From NCBI GenBank assembly GCA_017513245.1, contig JAFXGK010000023.1, forward strand, positions 25,225-89,224: a stretch of DNA of 64,000 nt. Reading direction: 5' to 3'. This document shows positions 1 to 8,817 of the stretch, piece by piece. How positions within the stretch are numbered: position 1 is the first letter of the stretch; every line of letters begins with the position of its first letter. Below the pieces are notes generated by a model. It saw nothing but the letters and a program-made list of their open reading frames with translations, was not told the DNA's origin and made no database searches. The stretch is from Clostridia bacterium (GTDB lineage: Bacteria; Bacillota; Clostridia; Oscillospirales; Acutalibacteraceae). The translations under genes were made by a program, and so were the position numbers.

Positions 1-55
1 CGTAGGAATATATGTTGGTGCGAGCATATTTACTGAGTGATTTTAAATTCTTCAT
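1..55 (-). CDS. livM: Branched-chain amino acid ABC permease LivM, N-terminal fragment
   Basis: Only the first 18 codons are inside the window; the gene continues past the left edge. An ATG at 55 on the minus strand follows an AAGGTGGGG-type ribosome site and lies 10 bp after the livH stop. The visible peptide starts MKNLKSLSKYARTNIYSY, a basic N-terminus with no domain yet. The LivM call is inference from position: in Liv operons the second permease usually follows livH directly. Confidence 0.55.
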   Translation of the reverse strand, partial: MKNLKSLSKYARTNIYSY

Positions 56-65
56 ACGCCCCACC

Positions 66-941
66 TTATACCTTTTCATTAATCTTCTTGCCGAAAAGAC
101 CGGTAGGTCTTACCAGCAGAACAACTATAAGTATTGCAAAAACTATAGCATCGGTAAGCTCATAGGAGATGTATGCCTTACTGAGCGTTTCGATAACGCC
201 GAGTAAAAGTCCGCCAACCATGGCGCCGGGGATAGAACCGATTCCGCCGAAAACTGCTGCCGTAAAGGCTTTGATTCCGGGCATAGAGCCGGTAGTAGGC
301 ATAATTCCCTTAGATGTAGAGCAAAGCAGAACACCTGCAATTGCTGCGAGAGCAGAACCGATTGCGAAGGTAACCGAAATGGTGGAGTTAACGTTAATAC
401 CCATCAGTTCGGCTGCATCCTTATCTTCGGATACTGCGCGCATAGCTTTACCGATTTTGCTCTTCTTAATGAACAGCGTCAGAGCAATCATAATAACAAC
501 GCTTACTACGATGGTAACGAGGGTAAGACCCGAAATCGAAAGATCCTTAATTGCTAATGCGAAGGAAGGAACTACCGAAGTAAAGGTCTTGGTTTCGCTG
601 CCGAAAATAAGCATAGCCGCATTTTGCAGGAAATAGCTTACACCGATAGCGGTAATAAGTACGGCCAAGGAACCTGCCTTACGCAGGGGCTTGTACGCAA
701 AGCGCTCGATAGTAATTCCGAGCACGGTACAAACAACCATTGCCGCAAGAATGCCCAAAATAGACGGCATACCTGCAGAGACCATTATCTCGTAACAGAT
801 ATATCCGCCAACCATGATAACGTCGCCGTGGGCGAAGTTAAGCATTTTAGCAATACCGTATACCATTGTATAGCCGAGTGCGATAACGGCATAAACGCTA
901 CCGAGACTCAGGCCGTCGATCAATTGAGTGATCAATGACAT
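66..941 (-). CDS. livH: Branched-chain amino acid ABC transporter permease LivH
   Basis: Integral membrane permease of a high-affinity branched-chain amino acid (HAAT family) importer, 291 aa, the usual LivH length. The N-terminus (LIDGLSLGSVYAVIALGYTMVYGI) and the NFAHGD motif near residue 36 are hallmarks of LivH. Several hydrophobic segments run to the C-terminus, and the EAA-like loop GIKAFTAAVFGGIGSIPGA lies around residue 220. It follows livK on the same strand after an 85-bp gap holding a stem-loop, and the next frame (livM) starts 10 bp downstream. Substrate specificity cannot be read from sequence; related systems also import amides or urea. Confidence 0.93.
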   Translation of the reverse strand: MSLITQLIDGLSLGSVYAVIALGYTMVYGIAKMLNFAHGDVIMVGGYICYEIMVSAGMPSILGILAAMVVCTVLGITIERFAYKPLRKAGSLAVLITAIGVSYFLQNAAMLIFGSETKTFTSVVPSFALAIKDLSISGLTLVTIVVSVVIMIALTLFIKKSKIGKAMRAVSEDKDAAELMGINVNSTISVTFAIGSALAAIAGVLLCSTSKGIMPTTGSMPGIKAFTAAVFGGIGSIPGAMVGGLLLGVIETLSKAYISYELTDAIVFAILIVVLLVRPTGLFGKKINEKV

Positions 942-977
942 ACTAACACCTCAAAAAACTTTATATAATAAGAAAAT

Positions 978-999
978 AGGGGTTGGATGTACAACCCCT
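978..999 (-). terminator. Stem-loop between livK and livH
   Basis: An 8-bp perfect stem (AGGGGTTG / CAACCCCT) with a 6-nt loop sits in the livK-livH gap. Reading the minus strand it is followed by ATTTTC, a weak T tract. It could be a partial terminator or an mRNA-stabilising hairpin giving more binding protein than permease, a common arrangement in ABC operons. On the plus strand the T tract is better (TTTTTT), but no plus-strand gene precedes it. Confidence 0.5.
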
Positions 1000-1026
1000 T
1001 TTTTCTATTTATAACCTAATTTTAGA

Positions 1027-2202
1027 TTACATACCAACGTAAACGCCGTTTTCGATTACCATGCCCTTAGGAGCCTTGGAAACAGCGCCGGTAGCATCCC
1101 ATTCCATATCAAGACCGGTGATACCGTCGAAGGTGAAGTCGCCTGCGAATGCAGCGGTGAGCTTCTCGCAAACTTCTTCTGCGCTCATGGAAGCGGTAAC
1201 GCCCTCAGCCTTGCAAGCCTCATAGATTGCATAGATGCAGTCGTATGCGTTTGCAGCAAACTGAGAAGGAACAGTGCCGTAAGCATCCTTGTACTTCTTA
1301 ACGAAGTTCTGGGTCTTCTCGTCCTCAGCGTCAGCGGTGAAGGGGGTGAGAAGCATTACGCCCTCTGCAAGAGAGGTATCGAAGTTTTCGATGGTGAGAA
1401 GGCCGTCAAGACCGTCAACGCCGAAGAACTTAACGTCGTACTTCATTTCTGCTGCCTGAGCGAGGATAACAGAAGCGGGAGTGTAGTAGATGGGCATGAA
1501 GATAAGGTCTGCGCCCTTCTTCTTAGCGTCGTTGAGCTGTGCCTTGAAGTCGATGGTCTTGTCATCGGAGAAGGAGGTTACGCTAACAACGTTAAGGTTT
1601 AACTCTTCAGCCTTTGCAATGAACTTGTTGTAGATACCGGTGGAGTAAGCGTCAGCGCTGTTGTAGATAACAGCGATCTTCTCGCCTAACTTCTGCTCGG
1701 AGATGTACTGTGCCGAAGCAGTACCCTGGTTGGGGTCGGTGAAGCAAAGCTGGAATACGTTTTCCTTACGGGGAATGGTGATGTTGCCCTTTTCATCCGG
1801 GAAACCGCCTAAAACGTCGGTAGAGGATGCGGAAGGAGTGAGAGTGAAGATCTTGTCTGCATTACTCTCGGTGGAAACAGCGATGCAGGGAGAGGTGGTA
1901 ACAGTACCCATGAGGATCTGCATGCCCCAGTCCTTTAAGGAGTTGTAAGCGTTTACAGACTTCTCTGCGTCGTGCTCATCGTCTTCCATTTTGAACTCGA
2001 ACTTAAGGTCGCCTTCAAGAGCATTGATTTCATCGATAGCGATCTTTGCGCCGTTTTCAACGGCCTGGCCGTAGATAGCAGCGTCGCCTGTGATCGGGCC
2101 GATACCGCCGATCTTGATAACGGTAGAGTCACTACCGCCGCCGCAAGCTGCAAGTGCAAATATCATGCAAGCAGCCATCAGAATTGCTAATAACTTTTTC
2201 AT
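1027..2202 (-). CDS. livK: Branched-chain amino acid ABC transporter substrate-binding lipoprotein LivK
   Basis: Periplasmic-binding-protein type I (Leu/Ile/Val-binding) protein, 391 aa. The signal peptide ends in the lipobox LAAC (residues 17-20), so it is predicted to be lipid-anchored outside the membrane. IKIGGIGPITGDAAIYGQ near residue 30 is the typical start of the LivK fold, and the later segment FKAQLNDAKKKGADLIFMP fits the same family. The ATG has a GGAGG site. A TTGACA-N17-TAAAAT promoter lies upstream. It is the first gene of the liv operon visible here. Confidence 0.93.
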   Translation of the reverse strand: MKKLLAILMAACMIFALAACGGGSDSTVIKIGGIGPITGDAAIYGQAVENGAKIAIDEINALEGDLKFEFKMEDDEHDAEKSVNAYNSLKDWGMQILMGTVTTSPCIAVSTESNADKIFTLTPSASSTDVLGGFPDEKGNITIPRKENVFQLCFTDPNQGTASAQYISEQKLGEKIAVIYNSADAYSTGIYNKFIAKAEELNLNVVSVTSFSDDKTIDFKAQLNDAKKKGADLIFMPIYYTPASVILAQAAEMKYDVKFFGVDGLDGLLTIENFDTSLAEGVMLLTPFTADAEDEKTQNFVKKYKDAYGTVPSQFAANAYDCIYAIYEACKAEGVTASMSAEEVCEKLTAAFAGDFTFDGITGLDMEWDATGAVSKAPKGMVIENGVYVGM

Positions 2203-2235
2203 TTCTTTTTCCTCCAGAAAAATATTGATAAAAAA

Positions 2236-2264
2236 ATTTTAAGGTTTTCTTGCGGTTTTGTCAA
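2236..2264 (-). promoter_or_regulatory. Sigma-A-type promoter of livK
   Basis: On the minus strand a perfect TTGACA (2264-2259) is followed after 17 bp by TAAAAT (2241-2236), about 35 bp before the livK start codon. Confidence 0.75.
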
Positions 2265-2304
2265 GTGTTTCTGCGAAAAAAACTTTAAAAAATACCTATT
2301 ATTT

Positions 2305-2892
2305 TCATATTTTTTGCATTTTTATGCGTTTTAGCGCTTTAAATCGCTCACGAAGGTGTAAATTGAGTTCGCAAACGGGTAATCCAACCACGTTAAAATA
2401 GTCTCCTCTTATGCCTCTGACAAGTACGGCTCCCCTACCCTGAATCCCGTACGCGCCTGCTTTATCCATACTTTCATTATAAGAAAGATATTCCTCGACC
2501 ATCTCGTCGGAGAGGGGTAAAAACTCGACTTCTGTCGATACGCTGAAGCTATCTACCGTATCTCCGCACACTATGGAACAGCCGGTAATTACGGTGTGGG
2601 TATTGCCCGAGAGCAGCTTAAGCATTGCTCTCGCCTCGTCCAAATCGCGCGGCTTGCCGAGCATCTTATCGCCATAGAACACGGCGGTATCGGCGGCGAT
2701 AACTATCGCGTTGTTATGGCGCGCGGCTACCTCCTTGCCCTTTTGCTCAGCCAAATACTGCGGACGTGAAAAAAGCGGCACGCTTTCGGGACAGTTTTCC
2801 TCGTTTTGCGGCACGTCAACCGAAAAAAACGGGGTTATTAATTTCATAAGCTCTTGTCGGCGGGGCGACTTTGAGGCTAAGATTATATTCAT
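2305..2892 (-). CDS. maf: Maf-like nucleoside triphosphate pyrophosphatase
   Basis: Maf/HAM1-superfamily pyrophosphatase, 195 aa. It hydrolyses dTTP/UTP or modified nucleotides to the monophosphate in the cytoplasm. The N-terminal signature IILASKSPRRQELM (residues 3-16) and the motif IVIAADTAVFYGDKMLGKP (about residues 65-82) are typical. The central SGNTHTVITG and C-terminal RGIRGDYFNVVGLPV blocks are also present. It starts with ATG behind AGGAG. It lies downstream of the AraC gene but a hairpin separates them. The short basic C-terminal tail (LKRIKMQKI) looks family-normal. Confidence 0.93.
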   Translation of the reverse strand: MNIILASKSPRRQELMKLITPFFSVDVPQNEENCPESVPLFSRPQYLAEQKGKEVAARHNNAIVIAADTAVFYGDKMLGKPRDLDEARAMLKLLSGNTHTVITGCSIVCGDTVDSFSVSTEVEFLPLSDEMVEEYLSYNESMDKAGAYGIQGRGAVLVRGIRGDYFNVVGLPVCELNLHLRERFKALKRIKMQKI

Positions 2893-2908
2893 TTCAATAC
2901 TCCTAACA

Positions 2909-2944
2909 AAAATATCCTGCGCCTATTATAGCACAGGATATTTA
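2909..2944 (-). terminator. Hairpin between the AraC gene and maf
   Basis: AAATATCCTG and CAGGATATTT arms flank a TATAAT-containing loop. On the minus strand the hairpin ends in ATTTTT, 6 bp past the AraC stop, so it may terminate the AraC transcript. The loop also holds a possible -10 for maf, without a good -35. Confidence 0.5.
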
Positions 2945-2950
2945 AAGTTA

Positions 2951-3775
2951 CTACTGAATTTTATTAAGCTGGCGGTATTTCTTGGGTGTCATTCCCGTGC
3001 GTTTTTGGAACATACGGTAGAACGCGCTCTGCGAATTGAAGCCGCACTTGTAGCTTATTACGTCGATGGGGTCTTTGGTGTTAACGAGAAGGTCCTTAGA
3101 AAGGTTTATCTTTTTCTCGGCAACGTAGGACGAGAAGTTGATACCCATATTCTTCTCAAAGAAACGGCTGAAGTAGGAAGAATTATATCCAAACTTGGCC
3201 GCAGTTTTTTCAAGGCAGGCGCTGGAAAAATCGTTATCAACGAAGTTTATAATGCGCTCAAATTCCTTGCTGTACTTGCGCTCGTGACCGCCTATGCTGT
3301 GACGGATGAGAATACATACAAGGGACATAACGAGATTCTTGAGAATCAACTCGGTAAAACGGTCGCAGGTGTTATACTCCTGATCGATCATCATTATGAG
3401 GTTCTCAATCTCGATACGGTCGGCGTTTTGCGGACGAATTATATTTCCGGGGGCAGGCGCAGTTTCAAAAGCATCAACACCCTTAAAGAACTGGTTGGTC
3501 ATAAACATAATGTTTACAACGTCAACGTCCGAATCGGGGCTGGCTTTTTTGAATTCGTGGCAATCGCCCACGTTAAGGTAAATAATATCACCGCGCTGAA
3601 CGTGGTATTCAACGCCGTTTATTATTTGTATTAATGAACCGCGCAAAACGTATTCGATCTCAACGAACTGATGCGAATGAAGTTGCGAACGGCCGCTTCT
3701 GTCATGGTTTACTACAAGAAACTCACAATTCTGTGAGTTATCGTGCAGAGCCATTTGTAAGCTCCAATTTTCCAT
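2951..3775 (-). CDS. AraC-family transcriptional regulator with cupin domain
   Basis: Cytoplasmic DNA-binding regulator, 274 aa. The N-terminal half (about residues 20-100) is an AraC cupin: LHSHQFVEIEYVLRGSLIQIINGVEY, then RGDIIYLNVGDCHEF. The C-terminal 100 residues carry two helix-turn-helix motifs ending with the AraC signature KCGFNSQSAFYRMFQKRTGMTPKKYR. Members of this type usually control sugar uptake and glycosidase genes. It starts 15 bp after a Ser-rich lipoprotein gene and probably shares its transcript. The carbohydrate locus on the same strand lies upstream, so it is a candidate regulator of it; this is inference from proximity. Confidence 0.92.
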   Translation of the reverse strand: MENWSLQMALHDNSQNCEFLVVNHDRSGRSQLHSHQFVEIEYVLRGSLIQIINGVEYHVQRGDIIYLNVGDCHEFKKASPDSDVDVVNIMFMTNQFFKGVDAFETAPAPGNIIRPQNADRIEIENLIMMIDQEYNTCDRFTELILKNLVMSLVCILIRHSIGGHERKYSKEFERIINFVDNDFSSACLEKTAAKFGYNSSYFSRFFEKNMGINFSSYVAEKKINLSKDLLVNTKDPIDVISYKCGFNSQSAFYRMFQKRTGMTPKKYRQLNKIQ

Positions 3776-3790
3776 TAATTTCCTCCGTTC

Positions 3791-4276
3791 CTACTTGATG
3801 CCGACAATTCCGCCAATGCTTCCGCTACCTGCAATTCCACTGCTGGAGGATGCGGGCTTGGAAGAGGAAGTCGGCTTAGATGAGGATGAGCTGCTTTCGG
3901 GAGCGCTGCTCGGTGCGGGCTTGGATGACGAAGAAGACGATTCCTTTTCCGAAGAACTCGAAGACGGTTTCTCAGAGGACGTTCCGCCGGCAGAGGAAAC
4001 CTCACTCGAGCTTGTGTTCGAGGGCTTTCCGCTTACCGAGGAGGTATCGTCGGGCTTTTCCTGCTTTGAGGAAGTACCCACGGTCGGTTCGGAATCGGTG
4101 TCATTGTTGTCATCCGCTTTTGAGGAAGTGTCAGGAGTTGTGGGTAAGTCTGAGGAGGCATTATCAGTAATGGACGAATCGGGTTCCCCGTCGCTTATCA
4201 CTACCTCGCCCTTTTTGCATGCGCTAAGGCAAAATAAAAGACTTAAGGCCATTAAACAAATGAATACTTTCTTCAT
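3791..4276 (-). CDS. Ser/Thr-rich lipoprotein of unknown function
   Basis: A 161-aa predicted lipoprotein: signal peptide with lipobox LSAC (Cys at residue 20), then almost wholly low-complexity sequence rich in Ser, Thr, Pro and Asp, with many TSSK/SSSS blocks, ending in a short Gly/Ile-rich tail (GIAGSGSIGGIVGIK). No enzymatic domain is visible. Such sequence normally acts as a wall-spanning spacer, but here nothing follows it. It has an AGGAG site and lies 15 bp upstream of the AraC gene. The opposite strand is also open through here, a by-product of the repetitive Ser codons. Confidence 0.75.
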   Translation of the reverse strand: MKKVFICLMALSLLFCLSACKKGEVVISDGEPDSSITDNASSDLPTTPDTSSKADDNNDTDSEPTVGTSSKQEKPDDTSSVSGKPSNTSSSEVSSAGGTSSEKPSSSSSEKESSSSSSKPAPSSAPESSSSSSKPTSSSKPASSSSGIAGSGSIGGIVGIK

Positions 4277-4478
4277 ATGTGGTCTCCTATCTTCGCTCTG
4301 TGATAGTATTATATCATATCACCGAGCCAATTTTATACGAAAATTAGACAAAAATATGCGGAATTTTTACTTGTTAAATAAAGGTTGAACATATTTTCGG
4401 TTGATTTTTGTACATTTCGCACAACAAACTTTCCGATTAGTGGAAAATTTCCAAAATATACTTGGGTTTACAGTTTTT

Positions 4479-5339
4479 TCACTGTTTTCGGGTAATGGAA
4501 ACGGTGTTGTAGTAGCTTTTACTTTCGCCCGGCAGAAGTTTATCGATGCCGACCTGAGTGGTAAGCTCGTTGTTTTTGCCTGCGTAATGCGCACTTTCAC
4601 AGCTCCACGGTTCGATACAAACGTAGGTTGACTCGGGACACGACCAAAGGGTTAACACCTCATAGTTTCCAAGTCCCACAGTAACGCTGTAGTCGCTTCC
4701 CTCATTTATGAGGGTAACCGCACGGGAATTAAGCGAACCCATGGTTACAGCACCGGTTTCAAACAACCAGTTGCTGAGTTCCATTTCGTTTTTCTCGTTT
4801 ATAAAGCGGCCGCCACACTTTGCCTTGTCGTTGTTCTTGACTGTGTAGTTATCCTCTTTTGTGTCGAAAACAAGCTTGGTGCCCACAAAATCCTTATTTG
4901 CATAAAAACCTGTATGGGTTCCTGCCTCACAGTATATCGGGCGGGTGTCGGTATTCTCGGTGCGCACGGTGTAGATAAGCTTGTCACCGTCGAGCTTATA
5001 GTTTACAAAAAAAGCAAACGAGAAGGGGTAAATTTTGCGGGTTTCCTCGTTGTCGGTGAGTTTAAACTCAAGCTCGGTGTCGGTATGGAGGCTTACCTCA
5101 TACTCATTTGTGGGAGCAACACCATGGCAAGGATAGGGATAAGTCTTGCCCTCAAATGTGTAGCCCTCGGAACCAAACACACCAATTATGGGGAAAATGT
5201 TGGGCGATTTTCCGCGCCATTTATCGTCACCCTGGAATACAACCTCAATACCATCGTGCGACAGCATGCTTTGCAGATGCGCGCCGTAGCTGGCGGCAGT
5301 GACGGTAAAGTATTCGTTTTTAATTGTATACAGTGCCAT
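4479..5339 (-). CDS. Aldose 1-epimerase (galactose mutarotase) family protein
   Basis: Galactose mutarotase-like beta-sandwich enzyme, 286 aa from the chosen ATG. A GTG three codons earlier is possible, but the ATG is better spaced from AGAG. YTIKNEYFTVTAASYGAHLQSM opens the fold. GKSPNIFPIIGVF, the His of YPYPCHGVAPTNEYEV, and the late Trp/Cys-Pro segment LTLWSCPESTYVCIEPW fit the LacX-like epimerase subgroup. The family interconverts alpha and beta anomers of free sugars. It is the last gene of the sugar locus, 12 bp after the deacetylase-like gene. Confidence 0.88.
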   Translation of the reverse strand: MALYTIKNEYFTVTAASYGAHLQSMLSHDGIEVVFQGDDKWRGKSPNIFPIIGVFGSEGYTFEGKTYPYPCHGVAPTNEYEVSLHTDTELEFKLTDNEETRKIYPFSFAFFVNYKLDGDKLIYTVRTENTDTRPIYCEAGTHTGFYANKDFVGTKLVFDTKEDNYTVKNNDKAKCGGRFINEKNEMELSNWLFETGAVTMGSLNSRAVTLINEGSDYSVTVGLGNYEVLTLWSCPESTYVCIEPWSCESAHYAGKNNELTTQVGIDKLLPGESKSYYNTVSITRKQ

Positions 5340-5351
5340 AGATATCACTCT

Positions 5352-6935
5352 TTATTTTTTAAGTACAATCTCGATTTTATTATTGGCTTCGACTGTAAAG
5401 TAGTTGTTGGGCATAAGCTTTACGCCCTTTATGTCTACGCTGTAGTCATAACCCTCGTGCTGCATATAGAGTGTTTCGCCATCTGCCGATTTGAAGGGCA
5501 TGGGATAACGCGGAACACCACGGAACTTGGCCGAAAGGAGAGCGCCCTCACACTCGAGGGTTATTTTCTCCTCGCTGAAGGTTGCCACTACTGTATCGCC
5601 GTCGGCGGTAGTGAGGGTAAGACGGGCGGTAGTAGCATCGGGGTAAGAAACAACTCCGTTTACTGCGGTAAGCTCCTTCTCTTCCCCATTCTTTACGGTA
5701 TAAAGGTAAAGACCGCTGCGAACTCCGCCGCTGCTCCACAGGTTGCCGTCAACCACGGGAAGATTATCATATACCATTGTGGTGGTTGTGCAAACCTCGT
5801 CGTAGTAGCGTTCTTTATATTTTTCATCATAGAGCATAATATCGCGTATCCAAACCTTACCCTGCTCGCAATAGATATTGCTGCGGTAGTTGCGGCAGTT
5901 ATACCAGAGGGTTTTGGAATCCATATCCTTATTCCAGTCGGTTTCGGCCTTTACAATTGACGCGGGGGTAAGCTCGTAGTTTTCTTTATACCATTTTGCA
6001 GTTTCGGATACGGTTTCCATGCTCATAAAGCCATCGTCCCAAAGCTTTTTAAGCTTTTCGAACTGCATAATGGTGCCTGCCTCCTGCTCACGCCACAGGA
6101 AAGAATTTTCCTGTCCTACGTGAACGTAGTTGAAGCTTAAGGTAGGCTCACAGAAGTTTTCTTTAAAATACCAATCAACCCACTCGGGGCAGCCGCCGCC
6201 AACACCGTTGTGAAGGTATACCGGCTCGAGGGTTAGGCAGGGTTGCCATTTTGCATGGTCAAAGCTGCCGTTTGAACGGTTAAGGCCGCAATCGTATGAA
6301 TGCAGATAATCAAGTCCCAGCATACGGAACACGGGAATGTTTATCTGATTTTCTTTGGTGTTGGCAGGGCAGAGCGCATTATAGCGACTGGGGTAATAGC
6401 CCTGACCATAGTATCCGCCCCAAATGGAGTAACCGTCGGTTCCCCACTGGTCACGGCAGTTGCAGGAAGCCATAACACCGTATTTCTTTTCCATATATTC
6501 GAGCGAGAAAGCATCGATCATCCAGCTGCCCATGGTCTTGGGGTAGCAGTCGAATATATTATGGAACTCTTCCATATAAACGTCAATAAGTTTTTTTCGC
6601 TCGTCCTTTGTGTAGCCAACCGAGAAGCCGCAGTGGCAGTGCCAGTCCCAGCTAAAATTCTCGCGGCCGCGCCAAGGAAGTCCTGCCCTTTCGCAGAGGG
6701 GCTCGACTATTTCGAACCAACCGCCAACCTCGCTTTTGTCGTTTGCCTTTTCCTTTAAAAGGTTGGTATAACGAGAATCAATAAGACTGTCGAACTCGAG
6801 AAGATAGGTTACGGGGAAGCCGTACTTATTTGCTGTTTCGAGCTGCTTTTCGAGTGTATAGTAAAGGTCAAGCTCGGGAATACGGGGTTCATCGTGACGA
6901 AGGAAGAAAATTACGTTTGTTATTTGCTTGCTCAT
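5352..6935 (-). CDS. Polysaccharide-deacetylase/GH57-like domain protein, unassigned
   Basis: Predicted cytoplasmic protein of 527 aa without signal peptide. The N-terminal 300 residues resemble a seven-stranded NodB/GH57-type barrel: VIFFLRHDEPRIPELD at the start, an HCHCGFSVGY segment near residue 100, and MGSWMIDAFSLEYMEKKYGV where these enzymes place the aged strand. The last 150 residues look like a beta-sandwich. It is not a standard deacetylase (no TFDDG motif) and I do not recognise a named family. It has a GGAGG site and lies between the ADP-ribosylglycohydrolase and epimerase genes, suggesting a role in processing an imported sugar. Confidence 0.55.
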   Translation of the reverse strand: MSKQITNVIFFLRHDEPRIPELDLYYTLEKQLETANKYGFPVTYLLEFDSLIDSRYTNLLKEKANDKSEVGGWFEIVEPLCERAGLPWRGRENFSWDWHCHCGFSVGYTKDERKKLIDVYMEEFHNIFDCYPKTMGSWMIDAFSLEYMEKKYGVMASCNCRDQWGTDGYSIWGGYYGQGYYPSRYNALCPANTKENQINIPVFRMLGLDYLHSYDCGLNRSNGSFDHAKWQPCLTLEPVYLHNGVGGGCPEWVDWYFKENFCEPTLSFNYVHVGQENSFLWREQEAGTIMQFEKLKKLWDDGFMSMETVSETAKWYKENYELTPASIVKAETDWNKDMDSKTLWYNCRNYRSNIYCEQGKVWIRDIMLYDEKYKERYYDEVCTTTTMVYDNLPVVDGNLWSSGGVRSGLYLYTVKNGEEKELTAVNGVVSYPDATTARLTLTTADGDTVVATFSEEKITLECEGALLSAKFRGVPRYPMPFKSADGETLYMQHEGYDYSVDIKGVKLMPNNYFTVEANNKIEIVLKK

Positions 6936-6958
6936 AGTTTTACCTCCAAGGTAGGTGC

Positions 6959-8806
6959 CTAAAATTTAGGGGTTCTCCATTCAAGTTGATAGTGCCAATA
7001 TCTGCCGCCCAAATTGCCGATTCCGAAGAAGAGCTCATCGGAACCGCACAGTGTATTATCAATGGCGATAACTGCTTTGTGCCAACCACCGCGCAGCGTA
7101 TGCGGTTTGGAGCACTCAAAGCGGTGAGGCGACGGAGTATAATGCTCGCCCTCATGCTCCAATATCAGTTCACCGTCGATATAAAGCTTAAGAGGTGCGC
7201 CCTGAGCCACATAGAGGCTGGGGCAATCCTGGAAATGCCAAAGTTTATAATCAACCGCGGCGATATATTTCTTACCGGGTTCGATATTCTGAATAAAGGA
7301 TGCAGCGTAGTTGATGCGCGCGCCCTCGAACATATCGGGGGTAATCTCCTCGGGAAGCTCGTCTACTTCCTTTAAAAGCCACGGAGTAGCAAGCTGGATG
7401 CCTGCCTCTGCGTGGGACTTCATTCCGCCGAAATCAAAATCGAAACGAAGAACGTTGAGATACGGGATTTCCGATACGTCGGCGGCGGTAATGGAGAACT
7501 TAATTTCGCGGCTCTCGCCCTTTGCCATATCGGCGCTAAACTCGGCGGGGGTTACGCTCCAACCGTCGGGCACTGCAAGGGTTACCTTGCCTGCAATATC
7601 GGCCGCTGCTGTATTAACGAGGGTTGCGGTAAATTCGGCTGCTACACCGGGGATAATTGCAACCTTCTCAGGGTACATAAGTCTTACTGCGATGGGCTCG
7701 GTGCATACCAATGCCTCGCGAACGCTATATTCCTTAGTAAGTTCAATTCCCTTATAGTTTTCGGTCCAAACAGCTACGGGCGCCGAGGACTCGATGCCTT
7801 CGAAAAGGCCGGTGCCGTAATATTTCTGGATGTCAAGGCAGAGGTTATTAATATCGTTACAGAACGATTCAATATTGTTGCGGTTGTGCATACCGGTAAT
7901 CTGAGGCGAAAGCACAATATCGGTGCCGATGGGCTTAAGCCAACGCTCCTCGATGCAGTCGGGGTCGATTATTGCCAGAATAGAAGCAACAATGCCTGCA
8001 GTACAGTCGGTATCGAAGCCGAGGTTGGTTGCGCGGCAGATACCGTCACTGAAGTCACCCTTGCAGCAAAGCCAGGCAAGAACGGTAAATGCAACGTTGA
8101 TAACAACGTCGGACCAGTTTACTATTTCCTTCTCCCACTTGCAGGTACCGTACTTTTCAAGAATGCGTTCACGAACCGCGAGCATATCGTCGTTTTCCTT
8201 ATACCATGCGAGTGTATCGCGAACGGCGTTCGCCATCTTGCTGTCGGCAGGGATATTCTCAAGACCGATAGCGATTAACTTTTCGGTATCGCTTTCTACG
8301 AAGGCGGCACTCTCAACGGCAGCTACGAAGGCCGTACCGTCAACACCGTCCTCAAAGTGGTCAACGCAGGCGTCCTCACGCGAAAGGCGTGCAGCAAGGG
8401 CCGGATTTGCAGGAGCCAGAGATGCCCAAAGTTCTGCGCGGATAGCTGCGCCCATACCTGCATTGAAGCGGTTATTATAGTAGCCTGAAAGCGGAGGCTG
8501 AATTCTATTCTGAATATTGCGCATGGCCATACCGTACTCATCAAAGTGATAGAATACGTGCTTGAGCCAAGCCTCGGCCAGATGCTTGCGGTTTACGGGC
8601 AGACCGTTCTCGCGAACGGCCTCGAGCCATACAACCTGTAAATCAAGGTCGTCATTAGGCAGCATTTCGGTCGGAACGGGATTATAATATGTAAAGTTGT
8701 TTATCTGACGCTTGCCTTCAACCGGGGCACCAAGTGTTCCGCCTACGGCCTTGCCGATAAAGCAACCAACTACTTTTCTTTTGTACTCTTCAAAGGTTAA
8801 CTGCAT
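6959..8806 (-). CDS. ADP-ribosylglycohydrolase family protein with C-terminal beta domains
   Basis: A 615-aa protein without signal peptide. Residues about 1-340 form an ADP_ribosyl_GH (DraG-like) domain: GCFIGKAVGGTLGAPVEGK near the N-terminus, the acidic patch PNDDLDLQVVWLEA, and the metal-binding motif GFDTDCTAGIVASILAI. The rest is beta-rich, first a NEW3-like region (VTLAVPDGWSVTPAEFSADMAKGESREI), then a jelly-roll-like end. DraG enzymes remove ADP-ribose from proteins. In sugar operons, however, family members may act on glycosides or nucleosides; that function is inference. It starts with ATG behind AGGAG, 11 bp after the metallo-hydrolase gene. Confidence 0.85.
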   Translation of the reverse strand: MQLTFEEYKRKVVGCFIGKAVGGTLGAPVEGKRQINNFTYYNPVPTEMLPNDDLDLQVVWLEAVRENGLPVNRKHLAEAWLKHVFYHFDEYGMAMRNIQNRIQPPLSGYYNNRFNAGMGAAIRAELWASLAPANPALAARLSREDACVDHFEDGVDGTAFVAAVESAAFVESDTEKLIAIGLENIPADSKMANAVRDTLAWYKENDDMLAVRERILEKYGTCKWEKEIVNWSDVVINVAFTVLAWLCCKGDFSDGICRATNLGFDTDCTAGIVASILAIIDPDCIEERWLKPIGTDIVLSPQITGMHNRNNIESFCNDINNLCLDIQKYYGTGLFEGIESSAPVAVWTENYKGIELTKEYSVREALVCTEPIAVRLMYPEKVAIIPGVAAEFTATLVNTAAADIAGKVTLAVPDGWSVTPAEFSADMAKGESREIKFSITAADVSEIPYLNVLRFDFDFGGMKSHAEAGIQLATPWLLKEVDELPEEITPDMFEGARINYAASFIQNIEPGKKYIAAVDYKLWHFQDCPSLYVAQGAPLKLYIDGELILEHEGEHYTPSPHRFECSKPHTLRGGWHKAVIAIDNTLCGSDELFFGIGNLGGRYWHYQLEWRTPKF

Positions 8807-8817
8807 AATTGACTCTC

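Noticed and set aside
3795-4388. Plus-strand frame rich in Glu opposite the Ser-rich lipoprotein
   Set aside because: Glu/Leu runs are the reverse reading of Ser-rich codons. The minus-strand frame has the signal peptide, lipobox and ribosome site.
4914-5960. 348-codon plus-strand frame across the epimerase and deacetylase-like genes
   Set aside because: It spans two well-supported minus-strand genes and their junction, with no recognisable domain or ribosome site.
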